Shown: positions 6,454 through 11,954 of the stretch, one piece after another | Position numbering within the stretch: position 1 is the first letter of the stretch | How the letters are laid out: the number at the start of each line of letters is the position of its first letter | Source of the DNA: DASYHS01 sp035998295 | GTDB lineage: Bacteria > Pseudomonadota > Alphaproteobacteria > Azospirillales > Azospirillaceae | Reading direction: 5' to 3' | Length of the DNA: 11,954 nt | NCBI RefSeq assembly: GCF_035998295.1 | Contig: NZ_DASYHS010000265.1 | Location: forward strand, 1 to 11,954 | Position numbers and translations under genes: made by a program | Notes under the pieces: model-generated | Seen by the model: the letters and a program-made list of their open reading frames with translations, nothing else | Told to the model about the DNA's origin: nothing | Database searches by the model: none

Positions 6454-7215
6454 TTATCCCGAAGCCTCGATGAACTGCTGCTGTACGCTTTCCGGCATCT
6501 TGCGGATGTACAGGAACAGGTCGTCGAAATCGGCGACGACCTTCAGGGCCCGGATGTTCTGGAGGAGAATGGTCTTCCCCTCGATGTCGACCAGGCCGAT
6601 CTCGCGCAGCTTGCGCAGCGTCCGGTTGGCGTGCACCAAGCTCAGTCCCAGCGTGTCCGCCAGGATCTCCTGCGTCACCGGCAGCTCGAAGGAACCGTTG
6701 CCCGCCAGTTCGACCGCCTCGAGCCGGCGGTACAGCTCCAGGACGATGTGGGCCATGCGTTCGAGCGCCGTGCGCCGGCCCAGGCTGGTGGCGCGCTCGG
6801 CGATGATCGATTCCTCGCGCGCGGCGAACCAGGTGAAGGCGGCGGCGACCCGCGGATGATCCCGGAAGGCCTCGACCAGCTGGGGGGTCTCGAAGGTGGC
6901 GAGCGTGCCGTCCGTCAGCATGGCGATGGAATGATCGGGGATCTCGAACAGCTGCAGGAACACGCCGAACACGTCCCCGGGCAGCAGGAAGTTGATGACG
7001 TGCCGCCGGCCGTCGCTCAAGGTCTTGTAGCGGATGGCCCAGCCGGCCTGGAGAATGCCGACCCGGTCGTAGCGCTCGCCCTGCTTCACGAGGTCGGTGC
7101 GCGCGGATACGGGCCTGCGGCTCTTCTCGAGGTCGCGGACGAAGGCGCGTTCCGCCTCGGAAAGGCTGAGAACCGTAGCGATCTTGCGCAGCAGCGGGCT
7201 CTCTCTTGCACTCAT
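6454..7215 (-). CDS. Crp/Fnr-family transcriptional regulator (cysteine-free)
   Basis: This 253-residue protein has a cyclic-nucleotide-binding fold (about 25-130; DLVKQGERYDRVGILQAGWA, RRHVINFLLPGDVFG), a dimerisation helix (about 130-165) and an HTH_Crp_2 winged helix (about 168-225; LPVTQEILADTLGLSLVHANRTLRKLRE). The protein contains no Cys, so it cannot hold an Fnr-type iron-sulfur cluster, and the RTA segment of cAMP-binding CRP is absent, so its signal is neither obvious. GGAGA lies 5 nt before ATG 7215, which fixes the start. The C-terminal tail beyond the wing (about 225-253) is acidic and helical. The GAF-HisKA_2 kinase follows on the same strand, and a small protein gene reads divergently. 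Regulators of this type in alphaproteobacteria often sit next to orphan HWE/HisKA_2 kinases, suggesting a shared stress circuit. Confidence 0.87.
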   Translation of the reverse strand: MSARESPLLRKIATVLSLSEAERAFVRDLEKSRRPVSARTDLVKQGERYDRVGILQAGWAIRYKTLSDGRRHVINFLLPGDVFGVFLQLFEIPDHSIAMLTDGTLATFETPQLVEAFRDHPRVAAAFTWFAAREESIIAERATSLGRRTALERMAHIVLELYRRLEAVELAGNGSFELPVTQEILADTLGLSLVHANRTLRKLREIGLVDIEGKTILLQNIRALKVVADFDDLFLYIRKMPESVQQQFIEASG

Positions 7216-7308
7216 GACGTTCTCCGACCTCCGGTCCGGGCCGGTGGCCTTTCGACCTGGGAGCGGCGCCGCCGAGCCGCACTATGGACGCAAGTCGCGG
7301 CCGGCTCT

Positions 7309-7337
7309 TTAACATTTGTTATGAAGGCAGCGTTCAA
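7309..7337 (-). promoter_or_regulatory. Candidate promoter and palindromic operator of the Crp/Fnr gene
   Basis: On the minus strand TTGAAC (7337-7332) and TGTTAA (7314-7309) are spaced by 17 nt, a strong -35 with a weak -10. The palindrome TAACA-TT-TGTTA (7310-7321) overlaps the -10 and the end of the spacer, in a locally AT-rich patch of an otherwise GC-rich region. It has the size of a dimeric regulator site but is not the textbook TTGAT-N4-ATCAA box. Autoregulation by the Crp/Fnr protein is a guess. A second imperfect element, GTCA-7 nt-TGAC, lies near 7397-7411, closer to the divergent small gene. Confidence 0.35.
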
Positions 7338-7433
7338 GTCCGACCCGCCGCGCGACAAAAGGGCGCCTCGGCTGTTGAACCGGCCCGGCATTTCTTGTCA
7401 CGAAATTTGACTACAGGCATCAGGAGGTCGGAC

Positions 7434-7712
7434 TTGGCCCGCTCAGAAACGCCGACGCCCCCTCTACCGTCGGAGGGCGATCCGTCTTCCTGCAATCGGG
7501 ACAGGGCCGCCGCGCGCGCGGCGCTGTCGGTATGCGAGTCGCTGATGCTCGCGCTGATCGATGCCGGGCTCATCGGCGCCGAGGAGATGCGCGGCGTGAT
7601 GGAGGACGCAATGCGCGCCCATGCCGGCGAGACCGCCGACGCGATCGATGCCGAAGCCGTCAAGGAGATCGACCGCATGATCAGCACGATCGCCGGCGTC
7701 AGCCCGAAATAG
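7434..7712 (+). CDS. Small conserved-type hypothetical protein (92 aa)
   Basis: A perfect AGGAGG (7422-7427) sits 6 nt before TTG 7434, which sets the start although the frame is open back to 7284. The first 20 residues are Pro/Ser-rich and probably disordered. From about residue 22 two or three helices follow (RAAARAALSVCESLMLALIDAGLIGAEEMRGVMEDAMRAH), ending in KEIDRMISTIAG. There is no signal peptide or membrane segment, and one Cys lies in each half. I do not recognise a named domain; similar short helical proteins with a CESLLLAL-like core are, to my memory, found near signalling genes in alphaproteobacteria. It is divergent from the Crp/Fnr regulator and convergent with the membrane kinase, 27 bases apart. 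A regulatory or adaptor role would be speculation. Confidence 0.7.
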   Translation: MARSETPTPPLPSEGDPSSCNRDRAAARAALSVCESLMLALIDAGLIGAEEMRGVMEDAMRAHAGETADAIDAEAVKEIDRMISTIAGVSPK

Positions 7713-7739
7713 CGGCTCGGCCGGAACCATCCGCCGGTC

Positions 7740-9527
7740 TCAGGACGGCCGTTCCGCCGCCTCGCGCCGCGGCTCCGGGATATGCGGTTGCCGGCCGGCG
7801 ATCCGCGATGCGGGCAGGCGCACCCGCACCATGGTCCCCGAGCCCGGGCGGCTCTCGATGCGCAGCGTGCCGCCGTGTCCCTCCACCAGGGCCCGCGAGA
7901 TCGGCAACCCCAGGCCGGTGCCCTCGAACCGGCGGCTGTACGAGCTGCCGACCTGCCCGAACGGCGCGAGCGCGACGGGGATCTCGTCGTCGCTCATGCC
8001 GATCCCGGTATCGCTCACCCGAAGCTCGATCCCGGCGCCGTCGAGGCCGCCTTCCATGCGGATCGTACCCCCGGCCGGGGTGAACTTGATCGCGTTGGAC
8101 AGCAGGTTCACCAGCACCTGGCGGATGCGCTGCCTGTCGATGACGACCGGCGGAAGCTCCGCCGGGATCCGGACATCCAGATCCAGGCCGGCGTCCAGCG
8201 CCTTGTGCCGCACGATGCGCAGGGACGCATCCACCAGCTCGTCCAGGCGCACCAGCTCCTCGTGGAGCTCCAGCTTGCCGGTCTCGATCCGCGCCATGTC
8301 CAGGATGTCGTTTATCACGCCCAGCAGATGCTCCCCGCTGGCATGGATGTCGTCGACATAGTCCGCGTACCGGGGATTGCCCAGCGGCCCGAACAGTTCG
8401 ACCTTCATCAGCTCGGTGAAGCCGATGATCGCGTTGAGCGGCGTGCGGAGTTCGTGGCTCATGGTGGCCAGGAACTCGGACTTGGCGTGGCTGGCCGCCT
8501 CGGCCCGCGCCAGGGCCGCCGCCAGGGCCTGCTCGCGGCGCTTGAGTTCGGTGATGTCGATCCGCACGCCGATCGAGCTGCCGTCGGGCAGCCTGCGCTC
8601 CCGCACCTCGATCCAGCGGCCGTCGGCCAGTCTCTGCTCATGATCGGAGGAAGCACTTCTGAACCGGGCGACCCGGCGATCCACCCATCCGGCCGGATCC
8701 GCCACGGCGTCCGGGAACCGGTCCTGCTCGACGCGGAGCCGTATCATCTGCTCGAAGGAGCGGCGGGCTTCGACCTCGTCCGCGGACAGGCCGTACATGT
8801 CCTGGAAATGCCGATTGCAGGCAACGAAACGTTCATCGGCATCGAACAGGACGAACCCCACGCAAGCCGCTTCGAAGGCGCTGCGCAGTCTCATGTCGGC
8901 GAGCCGGGCGCGGCGCTGCTTCACCGCCGCTCCCCTCGCCTCGATCACGAGCATTAGCACCAGCAGCGCGCCCGTGGCGAAGGTGACGGCGAGCATCGTC
9001 AGGGCACGCCGCTCCAGGACCGACTTCACCCGGCCGTGGTCGTGGTTCGTCAAGGTCGTCGCCTGCACCAGGCGCTGCAGTCGAGGGCCGAACGGCTCGA
9101 GGACGCCGACGAGAGGCGCCACCGCGATCGGATCGGGCGAGCGGACGAAGTCCTCCATCATCGGCTCGAGACCCCGCAGCGCCTCCAGCAGTTCGGCGGC
9201 GGTCGCCACGGCGTCGGGGGTTTCGGCGAGCAGTTCCGCCTCCTTGCTCTCCAGGATCAGCGGCAGCCGGCTCCACAGGAGATCGAAGCGGAGGATGACC
9301 TCGTCGGATGCGCCCGGCATCCGGGCGGCCCTCTCGATCGCGGTCAGGAGGTTCAGGTACTCGGCGTGCGCCTGCACCGCCAGCCAGGAGCCGGCGCGGT
9401 GCAGTTTCTCCTCGTAGACGTAGTAGTCCCCGATCGCCTTGACGCTGAGGACGGAGCCGACCATGAACCCGATCACCGCCGTCCCGAGGGCCCCGAACCG
9501 GACCCACTTGCGCAAGGACAGGCTCAT
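7740..9527 (-). CDS. Membrane sensor histidine kinase with PAS domain
   Basis: This 595-residue hybrid-less kinase has TM1 at about 12-31, a periplasmic helical sensor region of about 145 residues (34-178), and TM2 at about 177-198. A PAS domain (about 213-328; AFEAACVGFVLFDADERFVACNRHFQDMYGLS) is followed by a short coiled coil, HisKA with H358 in FLATMSHELRTPLNAIIGF, and HATPase_c with N478 (NLLSNAIKF), DTGIGM (506-511) and EGTGLGLPIS (535-544). All catalytic boxes are intact. ATG 9527 was chosen because GGTGG lies about 8 nt upstream; GTG 9539, directly abutting the previous stop, would add four residues. The gene follows, with almost no gap, the gene for an exported oxidoreductase-molybdopterin-fold protein, so the two are almost certainly co-transcribed, and that protein may be a periplasmic partner of the sensor region. 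No receiver domain or response regulator is nearby. Confidence 0.88.
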   Translation of the reverse strand: MSLSLRKWVRFGALGTAVIGFMVGSVLSVKAIGDYYVYEEKLHRAGSWLAVQAHAEYLNLLTAIERAARMPGASDEVILRFDLLWSRLPLILESKEAELLAETPDAVATAAELLEALRGLEPMMEDFVRSPDPIAVAPLVGVLEPFGPRLQRLVQATTLTNHDHGRVKSVLERRALTMLAVTFATGALLVLMLVIEARGAAVKQRRARLADMRLRSAFEAACVGFVLFDADERFVACNRHFQDMYGLSADEVEARRSFEQMIRLRVEQDRFPDAVADPAGWVDRRVARFRSASSDHEQRLADGRWIEVRERRLPDGSSIGVRIDITELKRREQALAAALARAEAASHAKSEFLATMSHELRTPLNAIIGFTELMKVELFGPLGNPRYADYVDDIHASGEHLLGVINDILDMARIETGKLELHEELVRLDELVDASLRIVRHKALDAGLDLDVRIPAELPPVVIDRQRIRQVLVNLLSNAIKFTPAGGTIRMEGGLDGAGIELRVSDTGIGMSDDEIPVALAPFGQVGSSYSRRFEGTGLGLPISRALVEGHGGTLRIESRPGSGTMVRVRLPASRIAGRQPHIPEPRREAAERPS

Positions 9528-9539
9528 GTGCCGGGCCAC

Positions 9540-10079
9540 CTACCGGATCTCGATGCGGCGGAGCTGCCAGATCAGCTTGGCGTGCGTTTCCCGCGTGTCC
9601 AGCTCCGGACGGCCGTCCAGCGGATAGATCAGCCACAGGGGCCCCTTGTCGCGCACCGGCATGGGCTCGCCGTTCCTCTCGAACGCCAGGATGACGCCGG
9701 GGGTCTCGGCATCCCCAAGCGGCACCGCCACCCGGTAGTCGTTGAGAGCGATCATCGTCGCCAGCCGTCCCCGCGCGCCGAGCGCGTCGAGCAGGCGCTT
9801 GAGGGGCACACCCCGGAACTCCTGGACGCCCGTCGTGTACGGCGTGGAGGTCCGAACCGTCTCGGTTCCGAGCCCTTCGAGCATGGCGCGGTCCAGGTCG
9901 GCCGCCGCACCCGCGTTGGTCCGCTCGATCGCACCCGCCACCGTGAGGATCACGGCTCCGGCGGGATCCGGCAGGGCCTCGGCCGCGCCGGCCGCCGCGG
10001 ACCCATTTGCGGCCAGGGAAGCGGCGAGCGCGAAGGCAGCCAGAAGACAGCGCCTCGGCGCGGTAATCTTCTCAATCAT
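9540..10079 (-). CDS. Exported oxidoreductase-molybdopterin-fold protein, no cofactor cysteine
   Basis: This 179-residue protein has a signal peptide (about 1-33; two Arg, hydrophobic LLAAFALAASLAA, Ala-rich cleavage region) and a mature part matching the Oxidored_molyb (sulfite-oxidase) fold: ILTVAGAIERTN, FRGVPLKRLLDALG (88-101), YRVAVPLGD and RDKGPLWLIYPLD (143-155). In true sulfite oxidases and YedY a Cys binds the molybdenum. Here the only Cys (11) lies in the signal peptide, so the mature protein cannot ligate Mo in that way and probably acts as a binding or scaffold protein. ATG 10079 was preferred to the GTG at 10121 because the likely -10 element (10120-10125) would lie on top of that earlier start. 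Its TAG is followed directly by the kinase gene. Annotation as 'molybdopterin-dependent oxidoreductase' would overstate its chemistry. Confidence 0.78.
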   Translation of the reverse strand: MIEKITAPRRCLLAAFALAASLAANGSAAAGAAEALPDPAGAVILTVAGAIERTNAGAAADLDRAMLEGLGTETVRTSTPYTTGVQEFRGVPLKRLLDALGARGRLATMIALNDYRVAVPLGDAETPGVILAFERNGEPMPVRDKGPLWLIYPLDGRPELDTRETHAKLIWQLRRIEIR

Positions 10080-10084
10080 TACCG
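10061..10084 (-). promoter_or_regulatory. Start-codon hairpin of the Moco-fold protein mRNA
   Basis: In the mRNA, CGGTAAT and ATTACCG pair perfectly over 7 bp around a 10-nt loop. The first arm contains the start codon's first two bases and part of the GTGACGG upstream of it; the second arm is coding. Such a fold could hide the start from ribosomes. The arms are short and moderately AT-rich, so stability is modest. Confidence 0.4.
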
Positions 10085-10119
10085 TCACGATAAGCAATTT
10101 ACAGTCCAGAAAACCGTAC

Positions 10120-10125
10120 ACTATA
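10120..10125 (-). promoter_or_regulatory. -10 element of the Moco-fold protein/kinase unit
   Basis: On the minus strand 10125-10120 reads TATAGT, five of six matches to TATAAT, in an AT-rich patch about 40 bases before the chosen start. No good -35 lies at 16-18 nt; CGTCGT at 10148-10143 is poor, so an activator or another sigma factor may be involved. Confidence 0.4.
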
Positions 10126-10205
10126 GACTTTAATTACCTGTTACGACGAAACGGCCCTATCCGTCTGCGCGGCGGCGCTAACCTATGGCGCGATGCCGAA
10201 TGCCA

Positions 10206-10232
10206 GGCGGAGCGTGGAGTTGCCGCTCCGCC
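10206..10232 (-). terminator. Hairpin terminator candidate after the universal stress protein gene
   Basis: GGCGGAGCG (10206-10214) pairs perfectly with CGCTCCGCC (10224-10232), a 9-bp stem with a 9-nt loop, starting 14 bases past the usp stop. There is no T-run on either side, so intrinsic termination may be inefficient or Rho-assisted. It separates the terC-usp unit from the next minus-strand promoter. Confidence 0.5.
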
Positions 10233-10245
10233 GGGCGTTCCCCTG

Positions 10246-11067
10246 TCAATGCGCCATCAGCACCGGAACGGCCATGTGGCGCAGCACATGCCGCGTGGCC
10301 CCTCCCAGGATCCATTCGCTCATCCACGAACGCCCGTACGCGCCCATGACGACGAGGTCGGCCGAGGCATGCCCGGCCGCGGCGAGGATCGCGGCGCCGG
10401 CATCGTCGTCGTCGCCGACCGTCTCGACCGACACGGCCACCCCGCGCGCGCGCAGCGTGGCGGCGACGTCGAGCGGCGGCCAGCGGGTCACCGAGGCGTA
10501 GGTGGCCCGGCTGCGGCCCTGGAGGACCAGCACCCGCTCGGCGCGCTCCATGAAGGGTAGTGCGCCATGGAGGGCGGCGGCAGCCTCCCGGCTGCCGTTC
10601 CAGGCGACGACGACGGATCGCCCCACCCGGTCGAACCCGCGGGCGTTCGGTAGGACGAGCACCGGGCGCCCGCTCGCCATGACGCAGGTTTCGGGCACGT
10701 CGAAGCCGATCTCGTCCGCGGACGGGTCGGTCTGCTCGACGACGGTGAGATCGTGGTAGCGCGCCGCGACCGCCAGGATCTCGGCGGCGTCGCCTTCGGC
10801 AACCTGCCAGTCGCAGGAAACGCCGGCCGCGGCCGCGCAGGCGCGGAACCGGCGTTCGGCCTCCGACGCCTGCCGGTAGGCCAGTTCGATGCGCTCGGCC
10901 GCCGCCTCGGGGTTGCGCCTGTGGAGCATCTTCAGGACCGAGACCTCGCGCAAGGTGGCAAGGCCGGTCAGGCGCGCCCCGCAGGCAAGGGCAAGGGCCG
11001 CGGCCGTCCCCTCGTGCGGGGACGACGCCTCCGTCGGCTTCACATGGACCAGGATGTCACGGAACAT
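10246..11067 (-). CDS. Tandem-domain universal stress protein (UspA family)
   Basis: This 273-residue cytoplasmic protein has two Usp domains (about 1-141 and 149-272). The first opens MFRDILVHVKPTEAS and ends in GRPVLVLPNA; the second opens SVVVAWNGSREAAAAL and ends in MAVPVLMAH. The nucleotide-binding loop is kept only in the second half: G242-x2-G245-x9-G255, with GGAT where the textbook motif has GS/GT. This variant is common in tandem Usps of proteobacteria. In the first half the loop is replaced by EQTDPSADEIGFDVPE, so that half is probably structural. GGAGAAAG precedes ATG 11067. The gene follows a TerC-type exporter gene after 40 bases on the same strand, consistent with a stress operon. 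Confidence 0.9.
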   Translation of the reverse strand: MFRDILVHVKPTEASSPHEGTAAALALACGARLTGLATLREVSVLKMLHRRNPEAAAERIELAYRQASEAERRFRACAAAAGVSCDWQVAEGDAAEILAVAARYHDLTVVEQTDPSADEIGFDVPETCVMASGRPVLVLPNARGFDRVGRSVVVAWNGSREAAAALHGALPFMERAERVLVLQGRSRATYASVTRWPPLDVAATLRARGVAVSVETVGDDDDAGAAILAAAGHASADLVVMGAYGRSWMSEWILGGATRHVLRHMAVPVLMAH

Positions 11068-11076
11068 GGGACTTTC

Positions 11077-11100
11077 TCCAGCTTGGGCTCCAGCTTGGGT
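11077..11100. repeat. 12-bp tandem duplication carrying the usp ribosome-binding region
   Basis: TCCAGCTTGGGC (11077-11088) is followed at once by TCCAGCTTGGGT (11089-11100), identical at 11 of 12 positions. On the coding strand each unit supplies a GCTGGAG, so the usp leader has two Shine-Dalgarno-like GGAG sequences 12 nt apart, the nearer one being in register with ATG 11067. Confidence 0.8.
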
Positions 11101-11107
11101 CCGACGG

Positions 11108-11954
11108 CTACGCCGGCCGGCCGCGCGTCTTCCACAAGGACCAGGCGACGCCCGACGCCAGGATGACGAAGGTGATCGCGAGGCTCCAATCCGGCGGGAA
11201 CTTGCCGCCTTCGAAGCCGGCCAGGTCGGCCAGGAAGATCTTGGAGCCGATGAACACCAGCAGCACGCTCAAGGCGTATTTCAGGTAATGGAAGCGATGC
11301 ACCATCGCGGCCAACGCGAAGTAGAGGGCACGCAGGCCGAGGATCGCGAAGATGTTCGAGGTGTAGACGATGAAGGGATCGGTGGTGATGGCGAAGATCG
11401 CCGGCACGCTGTCGACCGCGAACACCACGTCCACGATCTCGACCATCAGCAGCGCCAGCAGCAGCGGGGTCATGTACCACGCCGACCGGCCGCTCGCGGG
11501 ATCGGTCTTCCTGACCAGGAACCGGTCGCCATGCAGCTCGTCCGAGACGCGGAAATACCGGCGGACCACCCGAAGCAGCGGGTTTGCGCCGACGTCGTAT
11601 TCCTTGTCCGCCATCAGCCACATCTTGACGCCGGTGACGATCAGGAACGCGGCGAAGACGTAGAGCAGCCAGGCGAACTCCGCGACCAGCGTGGCGCCGA
11701 GGCCGATCATCACGCCCCGCAGCACGATGACGCCGAGGATGCCCCAGAACAGCACCCGGTGCTGGTACAGCCGCGGCACCGCGAAGTAGCTGAAGATCAT
11801 CGCGATGACGAAGACGTTGTCCATCGCGAGCGATTTCTCGACGACGAAGCCGGTGACGTACTCCTTGCCGGCCTGCGGGCCGAGCTGCCACCAGACCCAG
11901 CCGCCGAAGATCAGGCCGAGCGCGATGTAGAAGGCGGAAAGCAGCAGGCTTTCC
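11108..11954 (-). CDS. TerC/Alx-family membrane protein (5' end outside the window)
   Basis: The visible 281 residues run from the window edge to TAG 11108. They show the TerC fold: seven or so membrane helices and the two family signatures, each with a conserved Asp within the membrane. These are EKSLAMDNVFVIAMIF near the N-terminal third and VEIVDVVFAVDSVPAIFAIT in the middle. SAFYIALGLIFGGWVWWQLG upstream is the typical second helix of the Alx branch. Members of this branch export manganese or respond to alkaline and redox stress; tellurite resistance is the historical name only. An internal ATG at 11824 exists but would cut off the first signature, so the real start is upstream, outside the window. 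The C-terminus is short and basic (WKTRGRPA). The usp gene follows 40 bases later. Confidence 0.9.
   Translation of the reverse strand, partial: ESLLLSAFYIALGLIFGGWVWWQLGPQAGKEYVTGFVVEKSLAMDNVFVIAMIFSYFAVPRLYQHRVLFWGILGVIVLRGVMIGLGATLVAEFAWLLYVFAAFLIVTGVKMWLMADKEYDVGANPLLRVVRRYFRVSDELHGDRFLVRKTDPASGRSAWYMTPLLLALLMVEIVDVVFAVDSVPAIFAITTDPFIVYTSNIFAILGLRALYFALAAMVHRFHYLKYALSVLLVFIGSKIFLADLAGFEGGKFPPDWSLAITFVILASGVAWSLWKTRGRPA

Noticed and set aside
6355..7410. 351-codon plus-strand open frame
   Set aside because: Antisense to the Crp/Fnr gene, which has full domain motifs and a good ribosome-binding site; the plus frame is low-complexity shadow.
11040..11891. 283-codon minus-strand frame overlapping terC
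   Set aside because: Out of frame with the TerC signatures; Arg/Pro/Ala-rich shadow typical of a GC-rich third frame.
1..11954. CRISPR arrays, long repeats or a plasmid/phage origin
   Set aside because: No regularly spaced direct repeats were seen; repeats found are a single 12-bp tandem copy and short palindromes.

Overview
The window is GC-rich DNA, with strong third-position GC, from an alphaproteobacterium. The family content suggests Rhodospirillales/Azospirillaceae (Azospirillum- or Skermanella-like): a HisKA_2/GAF kinase beside a cysteine-free Crp/Fnr regulator, tandem-domain Usp, Alx-type TerC, FCD-type GntR, and a kinase paired with a periplasmic Moco-fold protein. The placement is inferred from recognised family types, not from a phylogenetic marker.

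Region 1 (1-2640) is accessory DNA. It opens with the 5' end of an IS3-family orfA on the minus strand and its probable terminal repeat ending at 141. A decayed tyrosine recombinase follows, with several frameshifts and a lost catalytic-core segment. Next is an apparently intact DUF1016/YhcG-type PD-(D/E)XK nuclease with an extra C-terminal helical domain, and then about 300 bases without a recognisable gene.

Region 2 (2640-4363) looks like a self-regulated transport unit. Two ACCAAT/ATTGGT palindromes, about eight helical turns apart, precede a TauE/SafE permease gene, and an FCD-type GntR regulator lies 39 bases downstream of it. The second palindrome covers the best -10 element.

Region 3 (4364-5159) holds a small minus-strand remnant that looks like the start of a BMP-family ABC binding protein. 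Beyond an AT-rich stretch lies a small exported four-cysteine protein whose well-placed start is out of frame with its body at a run of seven C.

Region 4 (5160-10245) is signalling. A Crp/Fnr regulator and a GAF-HisKA_2 histidine kinase lie in tandem on the minus strand. A 92-residue protein with a TTG start reads divergently from the regulator. A membrane PAS histidine kinase follows on the minus strand, directly after a periplasmic oxidoreductase-molybdopterin-fold protein that has no cysteine in its mature part. No response regulator is present, so both kinases are orphans within this window.

Region 5 (10246-11954) is a minus-strand pair, terC/alx-type (5' end outside the window) followed by a tandem-domain universal stress protein. 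They are separated by 40 bases that contain a 12-bp tandem duplication carrying the ribosome-binding region. No tRNA, rRNA or CRISPR array was seen.
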